Part shown: piece by piece, positions 55,903-64,000 of the stretch | Position numbering within the stretch: the stretch's first letter is position 1 | Layout of the letters: each line of letters starts with the position of its first letter | Source: Salvator merianae | Lineage: Eukaryota > Chordata > Lepidosauria > Squamata > Teiidae | Assembly (NCBI GenBank): GCA_003586115.2 | Contig: QVOM02000057.1 | Coordinates: 2,543,041 to 2,607,040, forward strand | Direction of reading: 5' to 3' | DNA: 64,000 bases | Made by a program: the position numbers and the translations under genes | The notes under the pieces: model-generated | Told to the model about the DNA's origin: nothing | The model's database searches: none | The model's input: only the letters and a program-made list of their open reading frames with translations

Positions 55903-56964
55903 TCAAAAGTAGCAGACATTGCAAGCAGGGCTTGGCACCAGTGCCAGGGTTCTGCCATAACCTCCGTACGAACTACTGCTGAAACCTCTTCCTCCGTATC
56001 GGCCACCTCCATAACTAGAGGATATGACTCTTCTGCCACCATATCTGTATCCACCACCACCACTGTATCTACCACCACCATATCCACCACCATATCCACA
56101 ACTGCCTCCATATCCACCACCACTATAGCCACCACTGCCACTATATCCACCACCACTGTAGCCACCGCTACCACCATATCCACCACCACTGTAGCCACCG
56201 CTACCACCATATCCACCACCACTGTAGCCACCGCTACCACCATATCCGCCACCACTGTAGCTACTGCTGCCTCCATATCCACCACTAATGGATCGACGCC
56301 TCACAATGCCTCCTGATCTACTGATATTACCTCCACTGCCTCCTGACCCAACAATGCCACCACCTCCGCTTACAATACCTCCAGACCCACCACCTAGACT
56401 ACCTCTGCGTCCACCACCCACTCCACCACTTCCATAACTTTCACCAGCGCCTCCTACCCCACCACTGCTGATACCACCACTTATGCTACCTCCAGACACA
56501 CCACCTATACTACCCCTACGTCCACCACTTATTCCACCACTTCCATATCCACCTCCGCTTCCCCCTGAGATCCCACCACTTATGCTACCTCTACGTCTAC
56601 CACCCAGTCCACTACCACCACCAATGCTGCCACCCCAGCCACTACTACCACGACCTCCCAAGCCTCCTCCACCCAAGCCACCCAAGCCACCCCAACCACC
56701 CAAGCTCCCTCTACCTCCAATGCTCCCAAGACCTCCTCCACCACCCAGGCCACTACCTATACTCATACCACCACCACCAATAGCAGGACCACCACTATAT
56801 CCGCCTCCAATTCCACCACCAAAGCTAGCACATGGGTTGTATTGTTCAATAACAAAGGCTTGGTCAGGACAGCAAAGAGCTGGTCCTGGAATATTTAGGA
56901 CAAATGGTGGTGGTTGTATTGTCACTGTGGAGGGAGGACAGCTTGCATAGCAGTCGTAGGACAT
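55903..56964 (-). CDS. Giant glycine-rich corneous beta-protein CBP-8, 353 aa
   Basis: The first 48 residues are an ordinary CBP (MSYDCYASCPP, then STVTIQPPPFVLNIPGPALC, then CPDQAFVIEQYNPC). A glycine-serine domain of about 290 residues follows, and the protein ends in a short Cys tail (ACNVCYF). I chose ATG 56962-56964, the first ATG after the acceptor (AG at 56986-56987); its leader matches CBP-3. Residues 49-230 are GGGSGG-like with four basic RRxS motifs (Ser127, 152, 189 and 225). Residues about 230-290 are a tandem 11-residue repeat (GGYSGGGYGGS) encoded by a 33-bp minisatellite. Cysteines are at 5, 9, 31, 32, 45, 289, 348 and 351. Most CBPs have 90-200 residues, so this is unusually long. 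Tyr-Gly repeats resemble loricrin-like and glycine-rich claw/scale proteins. Poly(A) signal ATTAAA at 55404-55409. Confidence 0.92.
   Translation of the reverse strand: MSYDCYASCPPSTVTIQPPPFVLNIPGPALCCPDQAFVIEQYNPCASFGGGIGGGYSGGPAIGGGGMSIGSGLGGGGGLGSIGGRGSLGGWGGLGGLGGGGLGGRGSSGWGGSIGGGSGLGGRRRGSISGGISGGSGGGYGSGGISGGRRGSIGGVSGGSISGGISSGGVGGAGESYGSGGVGGGRRGSLGGGSGGIVSGGGGIVGSGGSGGNISRSGGIVRRRSISGGYGGSSSYSGGGYGGSGGYSGGGYGGSGGYSGGGYGGSGGYSGGGYSGSGGYSGGGYGGSCGYGGGYGGGRYSGGGGYRYGGRRVISSSYGGGRYGGRGFSSSSYGGYGRTLALVPSPACNVCYF
56122..56286 (-). repeat. 33-bp minisatellite inside CBP-8
   Basis: Five consecutive 33-bp units at 56122, 56155, 56188, 56221 and 56254. The 56155 and 56188 copies are identical and the 56221 copy differs by one base. 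Each unit encodes GGYSGGGYGGS or a close variant, so length changes stay in frame. Copy number is likely to vary between individuals. Confidence 0.9.
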
Positions 56965-58010
56965 CTTTGTGGGATGGTAGTTTTTCTGAAAATGCAATAG
57001 CACATTGATGTGGTTAAAACAGTGCAAAATATCTGAAAGAAATATTCATCATAAGCCTCACTAATATATGTAATGGAGAATTATGATCCATTTCTATTTT
57101 TTTAGGAAATTATAGATGAATCACTAATTAATATTAATTATCCACACCAAGAGGTGGAAGACACGACAATCAAGTACTGATCTGGGATGTAAATAAGTCT
57201 TCTTCAGATAAAAGTCAAAGAAGGGAGCATGATCTGATCTGCAAAGGTTTTGTCTAATTTTTGAAGCTGCACTGAAGAAGAGAAACTGATTCCGGTCATC
57301 GAGAAGCTTAGAAAACTGTAGATGACGGATACTTGAAGGGAATCTAATGGACATTAAAGGTGCAGAGAGTGGGAGGTTTCAAACCCAGTTGGAAATATCA
57401 GTACTCAAAATCAAGTCTCTGTTGGAAACTCTCTTTTAATTGGCTGTCATCTCTCAGGATGGATCATCAGCTTAATCAACTCAGTACCATGTTGTAACCA
57501 GGCCTTAGGGAAACAAGATGAAAATCTTAAACCTGTTATGTCAAAAAAAAAAAAAGCTGTTAATTCAATAATTAAGATGATTGCAGAAGATCTGGCCCTT
57601 TAGCTAAACGGAGCTTAATCTTAAATTGAGAGAAAAGGGGCAGGGATCCAAACCAGTTACTTCCAAATTGTACAAATCCCTATTTTCAAGTCATGTAGCC
57701 AGTAATATTACCAATAGTATCACTGAATTTTTAACATTATAAGTAAAAATTATTCAGCAGAGGACTACAAAACCATGCCATGTGTGGTAGATAGGATTCC
57801 AATCAGAAACCCTCCTTGAGCAGTATTTTTATTATAACAGATCAGACCATGACTTAAGGAAACCCATAGGAAGCTTCCTAGAAGAGCCTGACTTTCCAAC
57901 TGGCCTAGTGATTCTGAGTCTTGATGCAAACTCAGAATGGTGAGTTTGGAACCTTCACTGCATCTTTAGAGCTATAGCCTATATGGGCAAAAGAAAAACC
58001 ATGAAGGAAG

Positions 58011-58369
58011 TAGAGATATGCATGAACTTTAAAATCACTGTTCATTTCAAATCAAATCAAACCTGAAGTGGTTGGCAGGTCGATTCAAACCTTTTTGAAC
58101 TGATTGAAATCAAATCTTGAATCTGTTGGGGGGAAAAAAATCCTCTGAAAAAGCCCTTTTAACTGGTAAAATGGCAGCAAACATGAACAGATCAATTTAA
58201 ACGGTTTGTGTTCGTGGACTCCTGTGATTCCGTTCAATTCAAAACGACCCTAAACGAATAAAGGGTTTCAGTCTGAATTCAAACTTTTTCAACCCCGCCC
58301 CCTTTGAATTAAACAAGTTTGAATCAGGTTTGAACAAGTTTGAATTAGAACTGGTTTGGGACATCTCTA
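58011..58369. mobile_element. hAT-type MITE with perfect target duplication, CBP-8 intron
   Basis: It starts TAGAGATATGCATGAAC and ends TTTGGGACATCTCTA. The flanking GAAGGAAG (58003-58010 and 58370-58377) is a perfect 8-bp duplication. The interior has GTTTGAATCAGGTTTGAAC-type words. Confidence 0.9.
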
Positions 58370-58655
58370 GAAGGAAGGCCTCTCTGACAGTCACAAATGG
58401 AACAATGAAATTCACGATTTTGAAAGTCAGTTTTGAAAATGGCATTTAGAAAGCAGCACATTTATTGGTCCTAAACTCAAAGTTGGATTCAGCTTCTAGA
58501 ATTCTTTCATCTAAATGGTTTCCCTCATCTGGAACGGGGTTGACAATTCAGAAACAAGAATGACAGTTGCATAGGACAAAAGCCAACAGGAGTTGGGAGA
58601 ATCAAAAAGAAGAGTCTTTGCTGCCCATAAATAAGATGATGTTTCTTCCACTTAC

Positions 58656-58730
58656 CTCTTACTTCTTGGAGGATGTGAAGAGTAAAAAGAGCTGATGATG
58701 GAAGCCCTTGAGATCAGACCTTTTTATATA
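58656..58730 (-). promoter_or_regulatory. CBP-8 TATA box and non-coding exon 1
   Basis: TATATAAAAA on the minus strand at 58721-58730. Exon 1 runs from about 58695 to 58656 and ends before donor GTAAGT (GT at 58654-58655). The intron is 56986-58655, the longest of the set, and contains a MITE with a perfect 8-bp target duplication. Confidence 0.78.
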
Positions 58731-59794
58731 GTTCCATGCACTACCAGGTGGGTATGACACATGACTGAGCGTGATGTAATCCATTGACAACTCAAAAGAA
58801 ATGGCTATGAAGAAATCACCCACCCCTCACACTCTCTACTAATTGATTATCGAGTTGATGGTAATAAACACCTTCTTGATTGTGCTTACTTTTTTTTTTT
58901 TTTTCATTGTTCAGGCTCTAACAAAATATGAACTCCACCCAACAAGCTTGCCAAATGGAAGCGACAAACTCTTGCCCTTAATACCTTAAGTGGAAGGGAA
59001 GGATACACTTTGGAGTAAACATCTGAACGCAGTCCCAGCCCTAGGAGCACGTGCAAATTTTGTTCCGATTGTCCATAATTATGCAGGAAGCTTCTACTTT
59101 CTGGGACCTATCACTTGGAGGGGGAAACATCATGTGTGGTTTTTCAGTGTAGAAGAAACTAAGTTTCAAGGGGGACGAAAGAACATACTTCATGAAGACA
59201 AAGAAGGGAATTCATGTAGATAAGATGTGGTGATGGTCGTCAGCTTGATTTGATTTAAGATAGAATGGTGGGGCAAGTCAGTTGCAACCTGTAGAAATGA
59301 CCATAGCCCAAGGGTCAGTCCTTCTTTCTTCCTTTCTTAGGGGCATTCATTAGGATTAAGAAATAAATAATTTATCTTGCTCCTACTCAGAGCATTTAGT
59401 AGTTGAACGTATATGTAACATGCCCTGAGGCCAAGAAGCTATTAAGTAAATATTAGGTCATCATTCACTGTACAGCTAGGTGCTGCTAGCGAAGGCAAAA
59501 TATGCACAGCTGCACAAGGGCATGGAAACAGCCCACACTTGGACCAAATCACTCACTCAGCTCTTGTGTCCCGGCCTGTGCAAACTGTTGAGGCTGGGGA
59601 ACAAACGTTCCCCGGCTTCCAAGTACCCAACCAGATCCATTGCATGAACAACTTGAAGCAGTCGTTATGTCAGCCATTTTAAGCAGTGCATGTCATTGGC
59701 CTATGGAGCAGGAATCAAAGTAGAATACTTCAGTAGCTGCTGGTCCTTTGTGGAGCAGGTATAGGAGTAAATCAGGCCTGTGTTCTCATTAGCA

Positions 59795-60155
59795 GATGTG
59801 CAAAATTGGTTCATATTTGTTCAGTTCAAATCAAACAGAATAGCTCAATGCAGTTGGATTTCAACTGAACCACTCCCTGTTTAAGAGGAGTCAGTTCCAT
59901 TCCAACTGAACTGGTGGGGTGTGTTCAAACCAGACCAAACCAAACTGATTGATTTGAACTGTCCAAACTTTACCCCATCCTGACCTTTTCAATAGGGTCT
60001 GTTTAAATGTACGCTTTTAATGTATGTTTTAATGTACATTGACAAATGTTCATGAACTGTTCAAGGTTCAATCCTGTGCCAGTCAGGACTGTTTGACCTG
60101 GTTCTTTATTAAACTGAACCAGCAAACTTCTGTTTGTTCACATCTCCATTGCAGA
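59795..60155. mobile_element. hAT-type MITE copy
   Basis: It starts CAGATGTGCAAAATTGGTTC, has internal AGTTCAAATCAAACAG and CCAGACCAAACCAAACTG words, and ends CTTCTGTTTGTTCACATCTC. Confidence 0.65.
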
Positions 60156-60965
60156 GTGGGGTTTTTATGGTTTTGCAAAAGGTGCATAACAGAGTTCATA
60201 CTCAGAAGTGGCTCAGGCATCAGATAAGTGTGGTAATGTGTCGTAACTGTGGTCCCAATATTCTTCTGAGGTGGCCCAATGTGGCCATATAGAACTTTCC
60301 AAAATATCAAGGTACATTTTGCACAAGTCTGAGGGAACTTTGAAGACAAAATCCATATAGCTTCACCCCAAGAACCAATCACTGGAACCCAACGTATTGT
60401 AGAATGCATATGAGTATACACTCTTCCCTCACTATTTAACAAAGGTTCAGTTCCTCCATAATGTTAGGGAGACCAAACGTTGTAAATAATAAGTGAGTCA
60501 GAAATCAGCATTTTCTAATCCCCTCATGTATTCCTCCCAAAAAAGAAAGCCCCCAACCCCCAAAATATGAGCACTGGTTTTTTTGAGACCACAAGAGCGG
60601 CCCCATACCTTCTATGGCAAATACCCAAAAGCTGTGGTTAATAAAACCTTGAGCATCAAACGATCACTGTTCCCTTCTATATGTAAAATGTAGAAGTGGC
60701 CTTTTGCCCTCCAAGGCTTGGTTTACGCACATCCACCTTGTTTTAGGTCATCAGCTGCAGACGGACCACACATTAACCACCTCTGTCCTAATACAAAGAT
60801 AGGTAGATAATTTTCCTTTAATGCAGAGCTTTAAAAAAGATGTCTAATGCAAGATTTTATCTCACCATTGATCCAGGTGTTCTTAGATAATAGTCAAAGT
60901 CAGCAACATTAGTAAGCTGGAGTGATAGTTATGGGGGAGGATGGAAGCAATGGAAGAAGGTACCA

Positions 60966-61485
60966 TTGAGCAAAAAGTCTCCTCCCCTAGAATTGGAACC
61001 ATGGCTAATTGAGGACAAAAAAAAAGACTGTTTAAGAGCTGAACTTGGAGTCTATCCTATCTGCAGCCACATTGAAACCAAAATCTTTAATTATCAATAT
61101 AGGCTAGAATCAGCGGCCTCTAACAGACCGTCTCAGATGTGCTGGGAAGAAATATCAAGATCAATTACAGGATCACCATGGCATGTACATCTCAACCAAA
61201 ACACCAATCCATCCAGGGTCCTCCATCCATGCTTTAAGTTCTTTAGGTGAGCCTGCAAAGGTTATCTTCAGACAGGGAGTCAATGACAATCAACTCACAG
61301 AAGGACCTGGATGAGCTAGCCAAAGACAAGTCACTAAAATGGGTAGCGCAGACCAAGTCAGACCAAGCTGATATTCCATCAGAAGAAATATCTAGAAGTG
61401 ATGTACATCGATCCCTAATCCGTATTAAGGGTCTATATAGAAAGGCCCAATATTCAGGAGTTTTCTGTTATCATAAAGGATAAAG
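60966..61485 (+). mobile_element. LINE ORF fragment, second copy of the 40.8-kb family
   Basis: Two overlapping frames encode CLRAELGVYPICSHIETKIF and DLDELAKDKSLKWVA, matching RAELGFYSIRSHIEIKLF and AKLATVKSLKWLA of the 40.8-kb copy. Frameshifts show it is dead. Confidence 0.78.
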
Positions 61486-61499
61486 GCAGCTGGACTGAG

Positions 61500-61504
61500 C
61501 TAGT

Positions 61505-61540
<36 letters not shown>

Positions 61541-61575
61541 TTTGAATTTTTATCCCATCCTATACTCAAAGAGTT
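61500..61575 (-). repeat. (TTTA)n and retroelement tail
   Basis: About ten TTTA units, then TTGAATTTTTATCCCATCC and TATACTCAAAGAG, the reverse of a LINE/SINE 3' end as at 17276-17370. Confidence 0.7.
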
Positions 61576-62289
61576 GGAGTAGATGTCAGATGCACGTTCA
61601 TATTTTAAAGAAAGATTCCTGTTTTGAGCCTACATCAATGTGACCATAGACTGGAATATCTTTGCAATGACACTCCAGTGTGGTGTAAAAATTCAAATCA
61701 ATAGTTATTTGGTACAATTCATGAATTTGCCACAAGTGTGCATTTTACACAACTTTTCTGTTCTAAAATACACACATTTTAGGCCGAAATATATTTAGAT
61801 ATTTTAAAGTGCATTTAGAAATTCCTACAGCATAATTGTGGACTCCATGTAATGAGAAAAGCAAAATTGTGGATACCAGGTGGATCAAAATGAGGCAGAA
61901 TTTAGGTCTTCGTTTCACTGTTGCCTGTGTCCTACATAGCTAACACAGATCAACTGCTTCAGGAACAAAAGGTGTATTGCTCCAAAACATCTAAATCATC
62001 TGTCATGCTTCACACAGTGAAACTGATCTCAATACACACCTTTTCCAGCTGTTCCACCTATCCAAATGAATCAGCTGTTGATAACAGCTTGTTCTAAACA
62101 AAAGGACGTGGGGAGACTTTTGACAGATGACCCAATTAAATGGATTTCCAATATAGCACTTGAATAGCCACATTTTTCTTTGAGGAGTTCTAAAATGTTG
62201 GCCCTTTCATCTTTAGGAGAGCAGCAAAGAAGCTCTTATTTACCCTGGCCTTTGGCTAAAGAAACAGCTATCCCTCCCAACTTTCAGGT

Positions 62290-62400
62290 ACTCTTACTGT
62301 TTTTAGTATGTGCAGTTTACATTCTGTTTTTTATTTTTGTGACTTGCCCTGAGACCTTCAGCTACAGGTTGGGATAAAAATATGAACGAACGAACGAATG
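62290..62400 (+). mobile_element. LINE/SINE 3' tail with (GAAC)n
   Basis: GACTTGCCCTGAGACCTTCAG and GGTTGGGATAAAAATATGAA lead into GAACGAACGAACGAATGAAT, a usual squamate retroelement end. Confidence 0.6.
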
Positions 62401-62407
62401 AATAATA

Positions 62408-62622
62408 AGCCTGGGCTTCCCCAGATTACGTTAGCTCAGATCAAATTCTTTAATAGAATTTATTTCTATTAACCTATCTCATTTATCTTAGCCACATTTT
62501 TTTTCTCGGAGAGGAGTCCTAAGAAGTTAACCCCTGGGCTTCTGCAGGTTATGTTTGTGTTAGTTTGGGTCAAGTCCCTTAGCATAATTTATTTCTATTA
62601 GCTTATTTCATTTATCGCAGGG
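62408..62622. repeat. Diverged tandem duplication, about 120-bp unit
   Basis: CTGGGCTTCC...AATTTATTTCTATTAACCTA (62410-62475) recurs as CTGGGCTTCT...AATTTATTTCTATTAGCTTA (62536-62602). Confidence 0.6.
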
Positions 62623-64000
62623 CCAGAATTCATTAAAACTGATGCAAGAACATAGTTTTTAAAACCACTAATAAAAACTTAAATTGCAGTGCCTGGAAAG
62701 GGTGAACAAGCTACCTCTTCAAGGTCAAGATCATGAACAGTTATTTCCCTGATGATTAGAACAAACTTTCCTGTTGTAAAGAGAAAGATCAAGAGAAAGG
62801 AGATAAATGCCTTCAAATTATGGATCTGGAGATGGTCACCAAAAATATCATGATGAAAGCCATGTCTCCCTGAGGAGGCTTCTACTGCCTTGGTTGCCCA
62901 TCAAAAGTGCCTCAAGAGCAATGTGCAAGAGGTGATTCTGAAGTCATTCCCTTTCACACTGAAACAACACCCTCAGTTAGCAAAAGTAGACTTGAATGTC
63001 CCCATTTCTTCCTTAAGATATAGGATTGCCCCATGCCCCTAAGTTCTCCATTTGAAGCTGGAGTAGGCAAACATTTGACTCCATTCATGTAGAAAGGACT
63101 GCTTCCCTTCACCTCGGATAACCAGCCACACAGATCAGGGTTGATGGGTTTTGCTGTCCATCTTATAATTCTGGAATGCTCTGATGAAAGACTGTCTTGG
63201 ACAAAAAAATGTACTTAACCCAAAGCTCACACTTTTTATTTAATTTATGAAAGACAAGCATTGCTCCTGCATCTCTTGTTTGTCATCAGTAGGAGAAAGA
63301 TCTTGGAGAACATCCTGTGAGCAGAGATCTGGATGAGATACGTGGCAGGTTCTCACTACAATGTTTATTAGATTTTAATTGTTTCTTATTAAGCATCAAT
63401 CACTTACAGAGGCCTAATTTACAGCTTCCAATCACCTAACGCCATACTTTCCCAAAAGGCTAACATGAAACTTATCTTTCTCAGCCTTCCAATCATGTAC
63501 AAATGTATGGACTATACTGAAAACATATTGGAGGCATTGGTGCATAAATGCCGCTAAGCAAGGAACCCGCCTCTCTGCTCAGAAGGAATGCTAGCAATTG
63601 GATTTATAAGGCCTATTTAGGCAGCCATGTGTCAGTGCTGCCAAAGGTAGAGGATTTGAAAGAAAACACACTTGTCTACTAGGCTACGTGCCAGTGTGTG
63701 GTGACTTCATTCTGTGGTTTCTAGATACACCTATATCTCTCTATCTACCATCCCTGCAAGCAAGAGGCATTATCACACATCAAGGATATTAGGGCAGACA
63801 AGGACACTCAGATTTGCTGTGGAGCACATCTGGTGAAGGGCGTGACATGAGGAGGAGGTTTGTGGTCTAAGTGACAGGAAAGAAAGAATTAGAGAATTAC
63901 AGTCACCTCCTGCACTTGAGCTCCACAGACCAAATATATTTATATAGTAAGACTTGAACATCTGCTGAAAAATCAAATCCCCACACAGTTCCACTATTTA

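Larger units (their letters stand above)
58740..64000. other. Right flank upstream of CBP-8
   Basis: No further CBP exon is visible to the window end. The stretch holds the MITE, LINE and tail fragments listed separately; 62625-64000 shows nothing I can name. Confidence 0.5.

Noticed and set aside
55860..56285. Val/Ala-rich 141-codon minus-strand frame
   Set aside because: Frame-shifted reading of the same 33-bp minisatellite.
56483..56950. Proline-rich 155-codon plus-strand open frame and a Thr/Ser-rich frame at 55897-56316
   Set aside because: Both are other-frame readings of the Gly-Ser repeat of CBP-8 and inherit its low complexity.

Overview
This is vertebrate nuclear DNA, almost certainly from a squamate reptile and, less certainly, a gecko. 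It is AT-rich, has no operons or dense coding, and is full of degraded non-LTR retrotransposons (CR1 and L2-like ends), a tRNA-derived SINE and palindromic hAT-type MITEs. All the recognisable host genes belong to one family, the corneous beta-proteins (CBPs, 'beta-keratins') of reptile scales, claws and adhesive setae. Eight loci are visible. Seven have an intact reading frame and one is broken by a one-base insertion. Each follows the squamate CBP plan: a TATA box, a short non-coding exon 1 ending in GTAAGT or GTAAGG, one intron of about 0.85-1.7 kb in the 5' UTR (about 13.6 kb does not occur here; the longest is in the 56-58 kb gene), then one exon with the whole coding sequence and a nearby poly(A) signal.

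Layout: CBP-1 (-, 2506-2790), CBP-2 (+, 7911-8205, frameshifted), CBP-3 (-, 10771-11037), CBP-4 (+, 26132-26410), CBP-5 (+, 38802-39086), CBP-6 (-, 43333-43605), CBP-7 (+, 50885-51160) and CBP-8 (-, 55903-56964). Orientation alternates almost strictly, giving head-to-head and tail-to-tail pairs; the one exception is the tandem pair CBP-4/CBP-5. All share a core box with the pattern CPP(S/T)TV-IQPPPF---IPGPA---CPDQP, taken to form the beta-sheet dimer that builds corneous filaments, flanked by Cys-Pro-rich ends.

The genes fall into groups. CBP-1, -2 and -3 share promoter and exon 1 sequence and have Cys-rich tails. CBP-4, -5 and -6 share a Gly-Tyr and SNLSSF tail. CBP-7 has a unique aromatic/acidic tail. 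CBP-8 is a giant of 353 residues with a long glycine-serine domain containing a 33-bp tandem repeat and four RRxS motifs. The products are probably deposited together in cornifying epidermal cells, with cysteine-rich forms cross-linking and glycine-rich forms giving flexibility; this role is inferred from the family.

The long spaces (11.8-25.1, 26.9-37.1, 39.3-43.0, 45-49.6, 51.5-55.4 and 58.8-64 kb) hold transposon debris. Notable items are a 636-bp hAT-type element made of a chain of hairpins with a perfect 8-bp target duplication, a large family of TAGAGATGTGCA-ended MITEs, a foldback family, and a CR1 tail expanded to about 36 octamers inside the CBP-4 intron. A single N at 1329 flanked by an exact 96-bp duplication marks an unmerged assembly join. 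I saw no complete transposase, no tRNA or rRNA gene and no other protein-coding gene.
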